Shown here: positions 53,922 to 61,325 of the stretch, one piece after another | Layout: every line of letters starts with the position of its first letter | Numbering within the stretch: position 1 is the stretch's first letter | NCBI GenBank assembly: GCA_963601575.1 | Contig: CAVCFO010000007.1 | Coordinates: 1 to 64,000 of the forward strand | Length of the DNA stretch: 64,000 nt | DNA from: CAG-238 sp963601575 | GTDB lineage: Bacteria; Bacillota; Clostridia; Peptostreptococcales; Anaerovoracaceae | Reading direction: 5' to 3' | Program-made: the position numbers and the translations under genes | The notes under the pieces: model-generated | What the model was told of the DNA's origin: nothing | Database searches by the model: none | The model's input: only the letters and a program-made list of their open reading frames with translations

Positions 53922-55004
53922 ATGAAAAAGGCACTAAAATTATTTTTGATATTGGCGCTGTGCATGGCATTTGTGATGCTGGCAGGTTGCGGTGAGGATA
54001 AGGACGACCTTTACGAAGGTCTGGATTATGATCAGCTGGTTACCTTGCCGGATTATGACGAATATACCGTCGATCCTATCGAGGTCAATATCACGGACAG
54101 CAAGATAGATGCTGAGATTGACGAAAGGCTCGAGGATGCAGCCACGGAAAAAGAAGTAACCGAAGGAACGGTTGAGGAAGGCGACAAGATCACGATTTCC
54201 TTTAAGGGTACGCTGGAGGACGGATCATCCCCTGACGGAATGAACAGCGATTCATTCGATCTCACGCTGGGAAGCGGCGGCATGATCGACGGCTTCGAAG
54301 AGGGACTTTACGGTGCGGAAATCGGTGAGACGGTAACCCTTGATCTTACATTCCCGGATCCATATGATGTCAATGAGGATCTTTCCGGAAAGGCGGTAAC
54401 CTTCGAGGTGACGATTTTGAACAAGAAGGTTTCCCAGAAGGCGACCTTGGATGAGGAGTTTGTCAAGGCAAACAGCGATGCAACTACCGTCCAGGAGTAC
54501 AGACAGCTGATCGCGGACGAGCTCGAACAGGAAGAATATGAGGATAGCGAAAGCAATCGCAAGAGCGAGCTTTTCACACAGATAGCCGAAAATGCGGTGG
54601 TTGAAGGCGTGCCTGAGGAAGCAAAGGAATATGAGAGAACCCTCTGCCTCGAAACATACCAGAAGGCATGCGAAAACTACGATATCGAGTGGGACGAGTT
54701 CCTCTCCAGCATGGATATGACGCAAGAGGAATTCGATGAACAGCTGGATACTTACAGTGAGGAAATGGCAAAGAATAAGATGATTTCTTATGCTCTTGCA
54801 AAGAAGGAAGGCGTTTCCGTAAAGCATAAGGAGGTTATCGAAAACCTGCTTTCGCTTGCGGGCAGCGACTCCGAAGAAGCCTTCGAAGAAAGCTACGGTG
54901 TTACTGCCGAGGAATATGCGAAGACATATAACAGCTACGGGCTGAAGGTCTCGATGCTCCTTGAGGATTCGCTGCAGAAGATTTACGACAGGCTCACGCA
55001 ATAA
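53922..55004 (+). CDS. Trigger-factor-like FKBP-type peptidyl-prolyl isomerase lipoprotein
   Basis: A 360-residue lipoprotein with signal and lipobox MLAGC (Cys about 23). An FKBP-type domain follows (about residues 85-165: VEEGDKITISFKGTLEDG, GSGGMIDGFEEGLYGAEIGETV, FPDPYDVNEDLSGKAVTFEV), then a long helical trigger-factor C-terminal-like domain (about 170-360, Glu-rich). Unlike ribosome-bound trigger factor, the lipobox places it outside the membrane, where it would help fold secreted proteins. AAAGGAAAAG precedes ATG. Bidirectional terminator follows. Confidence 0.88.
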   Translation: MKKALKLFLILALCMAFVMLAGCGEDKDDLYEGLDYDQLVTLPDYDEYTVDPIEVNITDSKIDAEIDERLEDAATEKEVTEGTVEEGDKITISFKGTLEDGSSPDGMNSDSFDLTLGSGGMIDGFEEGLYGAEIGETVTLDLTFPDPYDVNEDLSGKAVTFEVTILNKKVSQKATLDEEFVKANSDATTVQEYRQLIADELEQEEYEDSESNRKSELFTQIAENAVVEGVPEEAKEYERTLCLETYQKACENYDIEWDEFLSSMDMTQEEFDEQLDTYSEEMAKNKMISYALAKKEGVSVKHKEVIENLLSLAGSDSEEAFEESYGVTAEEYAKTYNSYGLKVSMLLEDSLQKIYDRLTQ

Positions 55005-55028
55005 AAAAATAAAAATTTTGAGATGAAA

Positions 55029-55062
55029 AAATCGGCGAACAAAATTCACTTGTCGCCGATTT
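55029..55062. terminator. Bidirectional terminator between the PPIase and rqcH genes
   Basis: AAATCGGCGA/TCGCCGATTT (55029-55038 with 55053-55062) with A and T runs at both ends; T6 is available for the - strand. It separates convergent genes. Confidence 0.75.
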
Positions 55063-55097
55063 CTTGTATGACGGGCATGCCGTTTTCTTTTTTGATA

Positions 55098-56792
55098 TCA
55101 TTTTTTCGGAACCGCAGGGTTCACATAAACCGTGCGATTGTTTGTAAAAATCACCATGCCGGGCTTTGCGCCGGAGGGCTTCTTGACAAATTTTATCGGA
55201 ACATAGTCCACCGGAACGTTCTCCGAGGTGCGAGCCTTGCTGTGATATGCGGCGATTGCGGCGGCTTCCCAGATGCTCGCCTCGTCAAGCTCTGCCCCTG
55301 CGCTCTCGACGATAACGTGGGAACCGGGGATATCCTTTGTATGGAGCCACAAATCCTTGTTTCCGGCAAGTTTGAAGGTCAGATAATCGTTTTCCTTGTT
55401 GTTCCTGCCCACCAGAACACCCATGCCGTTTGAAAGGGTGTAGCGATAAGGCGCAGGCTTATATTTCTTTTCCTTGAAGCCACCTGCCTGTTTGCGCCGG
55501 CGGACATAGCCGGTTTCCACAAGTTCTGCCCGGAGGCTTTCGATTTCAGCCACATCCTCGGTATTTTCAAGGAAAGAAAGGACGGATTCCAGGTATTTTA
55601 TCTCCTCATCGTTTTCTGCGAGCTGAATTTGTTTTTCTTTGATAGCGGTTTTCGCCTTGCCGTATTTTTTGAAATACCGCTGGGCGTTTTTCGACGGGCT
55701 GAGCTTCACATCGAGGGGAATGCTGACCTTTGAGCCGTCGTAATAGTTGGTTACCTCCACGGACTTTGCGCCGGGAGCAACAAGATGAAGATTTGCGGTA
55801 AGAAGCTCCCCGAAAAGCCTTAGGTCCTCGGAGTTTTCCGCCCGCAAAAGATCCTCAGAAAGCCGCTTTTTTTTCAGATACATCTTGTCGAGCTGGGCGT
55901 TTACGGACTTTATCAAATCGTGGGACTTCTGGCGCCCCTGGTTTGAGGAAGCCTTTTTCCCGAAATAAAATTCCATCGCTTTGCTGAGGCTGGCAAAGGT
56001 CAGGACTGCGCAGCTTTCTTCGAGCTGCGAAAGAGGAAAAGCATAAAAATCAATGGGAACGCCGTTTCCGTCCACATAGACCCGAGCCCCGCCGGATTCG
56101 CCGAAATCCCCCGTATCTATCGCTTCGAGGACCGAGGAAAGATACTCGCTGCGAGCCTTGCCACCTCTCAGCGCAAGTTCCTCCGCAAAGGCGGGGGAAA
56201 TGCCCCCTGCCGCTCGCAGAATCGACTTGCCATCGGCTGGGAGCGTCTCTAGCTGCTCCGCTGTGATTTCGCTGAAAGGAATCTTGTCTTGCTCCGGCGG
56301 GTATTCGTATATCATGCCCGGAAGAATCTGCCGGACTCTGTTTACATCAAAGCTCACCCGCTTTATGGAGTCGATGATTTTGCCGCTTGCGATATCCACC
56401 AGGGTGATGTTGCTGTGTTTTCCCATAATCTCGAAAATCAGCTTCTTCGACATGGTAAACCCAAGCTCGTTCAAGGTTTCCAGCGAAATTTCGATGATTC
56501 GCTCAGAGCCTTTTTGGGAAATCTCCGTAATACGTCCCCCTTGCAGGTGCTTTCGCAGCAGCATGCAGAATGCCAGAGGCGCCGGGGGATTCACCGGGTT
56601 TTCCGTGATAAAACCGAGCCTTGCGTGGGCGGAACCTGCCGAAGCCAGCAGTTTCAGATTGCCGTTTTTTGTGTGTATATGAAAAACCAGCTCATCTGCC
56701 TCAGGCTGATAAACCTTTTCGATTTTTCCGTATAAAATTTTTTCGTTAAGTTCCCGAATCATCGCTCGGGTAACAATGCCGTCAAATGCCAT
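55098..56792 (-). CDS. rqcH: Ribosome quality control protein RqcH (NFACT/Rqc2 family)
   Basis: Binds obstructed 50S subunits and adds alanine tails to stalled nascent chains; earlier annotated as fibronectin-binding protein. The 564-residue protein has the NFACT-N domain (MAFDGIVTRAMIRELNEKILYGKIEKVYQPEADELVFHI), central helix-hairpin-helix and coiled-coil regions, and the C-terminal NFACT-R domain (YRYTLSNGMGVLVGRNNKENDYLTFKLAG, KDLWLHTKDIPGSHVIV). The start at 56792 has AGGAG 7 nt upstream. It acts in the same rescue field as smpB/ssrA upstream in the window. Confidence 0.94.
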   Translation of the reverse strand: MAFDGIVTRAMIRELNEKILYGKIEKVYQPEADELVFHIHTKNGNLKLLASAGSAHARLGFITENPVNPPAPLAFCMLLRKHLQGGRITEISQKGSERIIEISLETLNELGFTMSKKLIFEIMGKHSNITLVDIASGKIIDSIKRVSFDVNRVRQILPGMIYEYPPEQDKIPFSEITAEQLETLPADGKSILRAAGGISPAFAEELALRGGKARSEYLSSVLEAIDTGDFGESGGARVYVDGNGVPIDFYAFPLSQLEESCAVLTFASLSKAMEFYFGKKASSNQGRQKSHDLIKSVNAQLDKMYLKKKRLSEDLLRAENSEDLRLFGELLTANLHLVAPGAKSVEVTNYYDGSKVSIPLDVKLSPSKNAQRYFKKYGKAKTAIKEKQIQLAENDEEIKYLESVLSFLENTEDVAEIESLRAELVETGYVRRRKQAGGFKEKKYKPAPYRYTLSNGMGVLVGRNNKENDYLTFKLAGNKDLWLHTKDIPGSHVIVESAGAELDEASIWEAAAIAAYHSKARTSENVPVDYVPIKFVKKPSGAKPGMVIFTNNRTVYVNPAVPKK

Positions 56793-56859
56793 AAATATCT
56801 CCTGAAATGTTTTTCTTCTCAAAATTATATCTCATTATTCGCCCAAAGTAAACCAAACC

Positions 56860-56888
56860 TTGCAACGCGGCCGAATTTTTAGTACAAT
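56860..56888 (+). promoter_or_regulatory. Promoter of yicC
   Basis: TTGCAA (56860-56865), a 17-nt spacer, TACAAT (56883-56888), about 42 nt before the yicC start. It is divergent from rqcH. Confidence 0.65.
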
Positions 56889-56936
56889 AGTATTCGGAAT
56901 CATACAAAAATACGAAAAGAAACGAGGTAAATTGGT

Positions 56937-57821
56937 ATGATCAAGAGCATGACAGGCTTCGGAAGAAGCGAATATACCGACGGAAAGCGCAATATCACCG
57001 TGGAAATCAAATCCGTGAACCACAGATATTCCGACATTTCCGTCAAAATGCCCCGCCGCTACGGCTTTGCGGAGGACAAGGTAAAGAATGCCGTAAAGGA
57101 GCGCATCAGACGGGGCAAGGTGGATGTTTCCATCATGGTGGAAAATATCACCGAAAACGATGTGAACATCAAGCTGAACACCATGCTTGCAAAGCAGTAC
57201 TATGAGAACCTTTTGGAACTTCGCAAAGAGTTCGCGGTGGAAGGCGACATCACCCTGCAATTTCTGGCAGGGCTTCCTGACGTAATGAAAGCAATTCCCG
57301 ACGTCGAGGACGAGGAAGAAATCACAAAAGCGATACTCATTCCGGTTTCCGAGGCGGCGATAAACCTGGAAAAAATGCGGAAAGTCGAGGGAGAAAAGCT
57401 GGCGGAAGACTTGATCGCAAAGGGCCATCATATCAAAGAAATTCTCGATAAGATAGCCCAAAGAGCGCCGCAGGTTTCCGCTTACTACACCGCAAAACTC
57501 AGGGAACGCATCACCGAGCTTATCGGCGGCAGCGTGGAAGTGCCAGAGGACAGAATCCTCGTGGAAGCGGCAATCTTTGCGGACAAATGCGCCATAGACG
57601 AAGAAATTACCCGCCTTGGCAGCCATCTATCCCAGCTGGAAAACATCATCACAAAGAGCACGCAGCCGGATGGCAAGAAGCTTGACTTCCTTGTGCAGGA
57701 GATGAACCGGGAGGCAAATACCATCGGCTCCAAGGCAAACGACATAACCATAACCGGCTATATGCTTGAAATCAAAAGCGAAATAGAGAAGATCCGTGAG
57801 CAGGTTCAGAATATCGAATAA
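56937..57821 (+). CDS. YicC family endoribonuclease
   Basis: A 294-residue protein with the family start MIKSMTGFGRSE and KSVNHRYSDISVKMPRR. The conserved C-terminal domain reads ILVEAAIFADKCAIDEEITRLGSHLSQLENII, then GKKLDFLVQEMNREANTIGSKAND. YicC/YloC proteins are RNases linked to small-RNA turnover. It is followed by gmk and rpoZ, a conserved order in Firmicutes, though the small remA gene that often lies between yicC and gmk is absent. Confidence 0.93.
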   Translation: MIKSMTGFGRSEYTDGKRNITVEIKSVNHRYSDISVKMPRRYGFAEDKVKNAVKERIRRGKVDVSIMVENITENDVNIKLNTMLAKQYYENLLELRKEFAVEGDITLQFLAGLPDVMKAIPDVEDEEEITKAILIPVSEAAINLEKMRKVEGEKLAEDLIAKGHHIKEILDKIAQRAPQVSAYYTAKLRERITELIGGSVEVPEDRILVEAAIFADKCAIDEEITRLGSHLSQLENIITKSTQPDGKKLDFLVQEMNREANTIGSKANDITITGYMLEIKSEIEKIREQVQNIE

Positions 57822-57828
57822 TAAAAAC

Positions 57829-57857
57829 TTGAAAAATCCGCAAAACTGTGATAAAAT
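57829..57857 (+). promoter_or_regulatory. Promoter of gmk-rpoZ
   Basis: TTGAAA (57829-57834), a 17-nt spacer, TAAAAT (57852-57857), about 55 nt before the gmk start. Confidence 0.6.
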
Positions 57858-57911
57858 ATTTTTTCAGAGTTAGCAAAACCAATGACAAAATGCAAAAAGT
57901 AGAGGCTTTTG

Positions 57912-58535
57912 ATGAATTTAAACACGCACATTTCAGGAAAACTATTTATCCTTTCCGGACCTTCGGGAGCAGGCAAAGGCACAATTTGCAAGGAACTTCT
58001 CAAGCAGACTGACCTTCAGCTGTCGGTGTCCATGACCACCAGAGCGCCCCGAGAGGGAGAGATTCACGGCGTACACTATTATTTTGTAAACGAGGACGAA
58101 TTTGTTGACAGAATAAATAGAGACGGATTTCTGGAACACGCGGAGGTTTATGGCAGACGCTACGGCACGCCGAAAGAACCGGTCATCGAAAAGCTCGCGC
58201 AGGGAGTCGATGTCATATTGGAAATTGACATTCAGGGAGCTTTGAAAGTGAAAGAAAATTACCCAGGCGGAGTATTTATCTTTATTTTGCCGCCGTCAAT
58301 GGCAGAGCTTCGCAAGAGGCTCACAGGTCGCGGAACGGAATCCGCGGAAGCCATCGAAATGAGGCTTGGCGAAACGCTCAAGGAGCTGTCGTTTATTGAA
58401 AAATATGACTACTGCGTCGTAAATGGCGAACTTGACGAGGCAGTTTCGAGGGTAAAATCCATCGTAATCGCGGAACATTCAAAGGTCACCATCACGGCGG
58501 AGGAACTGGTAAAAAGGTATAAGGAGGAAGAATAA
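57912..58535 (+). CDS. gmk: Guanylate kinase
   Basis: Phosphorylates GMP to GDP. The 207-residue protein has the P-loop FILSGPSGAGKGTICKEL, the GMP-binding TTRAPREGEIHGVHYYF, EYGRRYGTP-like VYGRRYGTP, and VILEIDIQGALKVKENYP. The start is ATG 57912, 6 nt after AGAGG. The last base of its stop codon is the first base of the rpoZ start, so the two are translationally coupled. Confidence 0.97.
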   Translation: MNLNTHISGKLFILSGPSGAGKGTICKELLKQTDLQLSVSMTTRAPREGEIHGVHYYFVNEDEFVDRINRDGFLEHAEVYGRRYGTPKEPVIEKLAQGVDVILEIDIQGALKVKENYPGGVFIFILPPSMAELRKRLTGRGTESAEAIEMRLGETLKELSFIEKYDYCVVNGELDEAVSRVKSIVIAEHSKVTITAEELVKRYKEEE

Positions 58536-58759
58536 TGTTATATCCATCCATTAACGAAATCAGAAAAAAAGCGGACAGCAGATATACACTGGTGATTTTG
58601 GCCGCAAAGAGAGCAAGAGACATCATCGACGGAAAGCCGATTCTCACAGACGTTGACATTGACAGACCTGTCTCCATCGCAGCTCACGAAATTGCGGAGG
58701 ATCTGATCACCTACAGAAGACCGGAGGAAACACTGGAGTTCGAAGCAGCAGAGTGCTAA
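58535..58759 (+). CDS. rpoZ: RNA polymerase omega subunit
   Basis: Small RNA polymerase assembly subunit. The 74-residue protein has YPSINEIRKKADSRYTLVILAAKRARDI and PVSIAAHEIAEDLI, typical of the family. It overlaps the gmk stop by one base. GGAGGAAG lies upstream, within the gmk end. A strong terminator follows. Confidence 0.94.
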   Translation: MLYPSINEIRKKADSRYTLVILAAKRARDIIDGKPILTDVDIDRPVSIAAHEIAEDLITYRRPEETLEFEAAEC

Positions 58760-58777
58760 AATATAAACATCGGCATA

Positions 58778-58823
58778 AAAAATTAGGATAATTTATGATT
58801 CATCGTAGATTATCCTAATTTTT
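58778..58823. terminator. Terminator after rpoZ
   Basis: A 15-bp perfect stem AAAAATTAGGATAAT/ATTATCCTAATTTTT (58778-58792 with 58809-58823), symmetrical enough to work on both strands. Confidence 0.85.
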
Positions 58824-58834
58824 ATTATCTCTTC

Positions 58835-58863
58835 TTGCTTTTTTGACAAAATTTTCGTATAAT
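58835..58863 (+). promoter_or_regulatory. Promoter of the repeat-containing leader
   Basis: TTGCTT (58835-58840), a 17-nt spacer, TATAAT (58858-58863). Expected transcription start is about 58870, with nothing convincingly coding until the SPFH gene at 59127. A TTGACA at 58843 is only 9 nt from the -10 and is not the -35. Confidence 0.55.
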
Positions 58864-58911
58864 TTAACCAAAAGAGTTGACAGGGAGTGCGAAGCGGTGG
58901 GAAAATCTTTT

Positions 58912-58961
58912 AGCAGAGCAGAGCAGAGCAGAGCAGAGCAGAGCAGAGCAGAGCAGAGCAG
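58912..58961 (+). repeat. Perfect pentanucleotide tandem repeat (AGCAG)10
   Basis: Ten exact head-to-tail copies of AGCAG, 50 bp, between the promoter at 58835 and the SPFH gene. Uninterrupted repeats of this length usually vary in copy number through slipped-strand mispairing. It is the longest simple repeat that I noticed in the window. Confidence 0.97.
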
Positions 58962-59036
58962 CCGTAAGACTGCTGTTTTCCGGTAGCGAAAAACTCTCAC
59001 ATCGCGGCATTCGAAGAGCAAGAAAATATAAAATCG

Positions 59037-59084
59037 AACCATTTTTTGCGGAATCAGCTATGATTTCGCGGAAAATGGTTTTTT
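59037..59084 (+). terminator. Very strong hairpin/attenuator before the SPFH gene
   Basis: A 20-bp stem (59037-59056 with 59061-59080, three G-U pairs) with a 4-nt GCTA loop and a T6 run (59079-59084). It ends 42 nt before the SPFH start codon, and no good promoter is seen after it, so the downstream operon may depend on read-through. Confidence 0.75.
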
Positions 59085-59126
59085 GATGCAAAAATTCCCT
59101 GTTTGTTTGAATTGGAGGTAGATTTT

Positions 59127-60536
59127 ATGGCGCAAATTGCAGAAATAATCAAATACGAGGGAGACAACAGTACATTTATCTGGAAACACCCCAGCGAGGA
59201 CTTTAACAGCCTGACCCAGCTAATTGTCCACGAATCACAGGAAGCGATATTCTTTATGAACGGACAGGCGCTGGACTTGTTCGGAGCAGGAAGATACACC
59301 CTCGAAACGGAGAATATCCCGCAAATCGGCAGATTCCTCAAACGGACAACAGGCGACCGGACGCCTTTCCACTGCGAAGTGTATTTTATCAACAAATCCA
59401 TCCAGATGGGCTTGAAATGGGGAACGGACTCGAAAGTCAGATACATCGACCCGGCATCCGGCGTGCCGCTGGAACTTGGAGCAAGCGGCTCCATGAATAT
59501 GCAGGTTTCAGACAGCAGAAAACTCCTCATCAAGCTGGTTGGCACCATGAAAGGCATCGCATGGGAAAACGAAGGCACGGAATTTACAAAATCAATTCAA
59601 AATTCCTTCAGGCCCGTTATTTCCACAGCGGTAAAAACCACCCTGTCAACGGTTATAAAAGCGCTAAATATCAACATCCTCGAAGTGGACGAGCATCTGA
59701 ACGAGGTGGGCAGGGAACTTCACCAAAAGATTTTGCCGGAATTTGAGGAATACGGAATCACGATTCCCCAGTTTTATCTGACAACGGTGGTTCTGCCGGA
59801 GGAAGACCCGAACTTCAAGAAAATCAGAGAACTTTATGCAGTTTCCCTGCAGCAGAGAATGATTCAGGCAGAACGAGATATCAAGACGACGAAGGCACAG
59901 GCAGAAGCAGAGATAACCGCAGCTGCCCGTGCTGCGGAGCTTGAACGCCAGGCCACCCAGACAGAGGTTGCAAAGAGACAGGCAGAGAGAACGGTAATCG
60001 AAGCACAGGCGGAAGCGATGGCAAAGAAAGCCACAGGACTTGCTGAGGCCGAAATCATGCGCGCTCAAGGGTATAACCAGAAGGATATCATCCAGGCTGA
60101 AGTGCAAAAGGCTTATGCGGAAGGGATCGGCAACATGGGCGGAAACGGCGGCGGTGGCGGCTCTGCCATGAGTGATATCGTCGGACTTGGAATAGGATTG
60201 AAAGCGGCGGGGCTTTTCGGTGGTCAGATGGGCGATATGTTCGGTAACCTTGACGGAACAGCGAATCAGGGAGCATCAGCTGCTCCGGCGACGGCAAGCT
60301 GCCCGGCATGCGGCGCAAGCATCCCGGCAGGCAGCAAATTCTGCTCAGAATGCGGCAGCAAAATCGAAGTGCAGAAACCAAATGACGAAATGATTTGTCC
60401 ATCCTGCGGCAAAACGGTTCCGAAAGGAAAATTCTGTCCGGAATGCGGACAAAGATTAGAAACCCTATGTCCGAAGTGTGGAAACACCCTTGCGGCAGGG
60501 GCGAAATTCTGCCCGGAATGCGGCGAAAAACTTTAG
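59127..60536 (+). CDS. SPFH/band-7 domain protein with three C-terminal zinc ribbons
   Basis: A 469-residue protein resembling the YdjI-type SPFH proteins (old name virion-core-protein-like). An N-terminal SPFH domain is followed by a long Ala/Glu/Gln coiled coil (about residues 240-320), a Gly-rich hinge (GGNGGGGGSAM), and three zinc ribbons between about 392 and 469 (CPACG...CSECG, CPSCG...CPECG, CPKCG...CPECG). SPFH proteins form membrane-scaffold rings. The start at 59127 has GGAGG 8 nt upstream. It leads a gene set with a membrane protein and a TIR protein that also starts with a zinc ribbon. Confidence 0.85.
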   Translation: MAQIAEIIKYEGDNSTFIWKHPSEDFNSLTQLIVHESQEAIFFMNGQALDLFGAGRYTLETENIPQIGRFLKRTTGDRTPFHCEVYFINKSIQMGLKWGTDSKVRYIDPASGVPLELGASGSMNMQVSDSRKLLIKLVGTMKGIAWENEGTEFTKSIQNSFRPVISTAVKTTLSTVIKALNINILEVDEHLNEVGRELHQKILPEFEEYGITIPQFYLTTVVLPEEDPNFKKIRELYAVSLQQRMIQAERDIKTTKAQAEAEITAAARAAELERQATQTEVAKRQAERTVIEAQAEAMAKKATGLAEAEIMRAQGYNQKDIIQAEVQKAYAEGIGNMGGNGGGGGSAMSDIVGLGIGLKAAGLFGGQMGDMFGNLDGTANQGASAAPATASCPACGASIPAGSKFCSECGSKIEVQKPNDEMICPSCGKTVPKGKFCPECGQRLETLCPKCGNTLAAGAKFCPECGEKL

Positions 60537-60573
60537 CAGGCGAGAATAGGTGAAAATACGAGGAGAAAAGAAA

Positions 60574-61275
60574 ATGAAAAACAAATACTTTAAGAAATAT
60601 TTTGCGGCATGGGCTGTGCTGCTGGCTATATTCAATGTTATTGCATTCGCATCTCCCGGTGAAGTCGCCGGAATGAGCAAGTTTGACGGGGCATTTTGGT
60701 CGGGATATGCGCTGATTACACTGACATTTATCAGACAGCTCCTTTGTGCCAACATGGCTATGAAAGCCGGCAGCGCGGAAAAATTATTTTTGAATCTGCC
60801 GCTGTTCACCCTGAGCTATGCGACGCTTATACTTTCTATGATAGCGGGGGCAGCTTGCATGGCGATTCCCAATGTTCCGAACTGGGCAGGGATTATAGCC
60901 TGCGCGTTGCTTCTGGGACTTACGGCGGTGGCGGTCATCAAAGCCAGCGCCGCGGCGGATCTCGTACAGGAAACCGGAAAGCGTGTCAAGGAACAGACTG
61001 TATTCATTAAGCTGCTCACGGCAGACGCCGAAAGCCTGCTTGCAAAAGCACAGACAGAAGGAGCAAAAGCTGCCGCAAAGAAAGTATACGAAGCAGTCCG
61101 CTACTCCGACCCGATGTCGGTGGAAGCCCTTGCAGGGCTGGAATCCCAGATAACCCTGAAATTCCATGAGTTTGAGACTGCGGTAACCGAAGAAAATGAA
61201 AACATGCAAAAACTCGCAGACGAACTGTTGGTGCTGATTGAAGAAAGAAACAAGAAGTGCAAAGCGTTGAAATAA
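60574..61275 (+). CDS. Four-helix membrane protein with helical tail, unrecognised
   Basis: A 233-residue protein with four predicted membrane helices (about residues 9-25, 42-60, 74-95 and 103-122). A charged alpha-helical cytoplasmic tail follows (about 125-233, QTEGAKAAAKKVYEAVRYSDP ... AVTEENENMQKLADELLVLIEERNKKC). I do not recognise a family. The start at 60574 has GAGGAG upstream; 37 bp separate it from the SPFH stop and 50 bp from the TIR gene, so the three are probably one operon. Its tail could contact the SPFH coiled coil. Confidence 0.75.
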   Translation: MKNKYFKKYFAAWAVLLAIFNVIAFASPGEVAGMSKFDGAFWSGYALITLTFIRQLLCANMAMKAGSAEKLFLNLPLFTLSYATLILSMIAGAACMAIPNVPNWAGIIACALLLGLTAVAVIKASAAADLVQETGKRVKEQTVFIKLLTADAESLLAKAQTEGAKAAAKKVYEAVRYSDPMSVEALAGLESQITLKFHEFETAVTEENENMQKLADELLVLIEERNKKCKALK

Positions 61276-61325
61276 TATAGATATAGCAAAAATACAGAAA
61301 AACGAAAAGATAGGAGAAAAAGAAA

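Larger units (their letters stand above)
58870..59084 (+). ncRNA. Candidate leader RNA or small RNA with (AGCAG)10
   Basis: A roughly 215-nt stretch bounded by a promoter and a strong hairpin with T6. It contains the (AGCAG)10 repeat and a small AGCAG/CTGCT hairpin at 58957-58974. A 69-codon reading frame (from TTG 58877) has no good start or ribosome binding site and encodes only repeat-derived residues, so I treat it as non-coding. It may be an independent small RNA or the attenuated leader of the SPFH-TIR operon. Confidence 0.4.

Noticed and set aside
58843..58848. TTGACA at 58843 as a -35 box
   Set aside because: Only 9 nt from the TATAAT at 58858. The TTGCTT at 58835 has a 17-nt spacing.
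58815..59091. Frames with LLCSA and EQSRA repeats on both strands around 58.9 kb
   Set aside because: These repeats come directly from the (AGCAG)10 simple repeat. No ribosome binding site and no residue pattern beyond it. The + strand frame stops inside the terminator hairpin.
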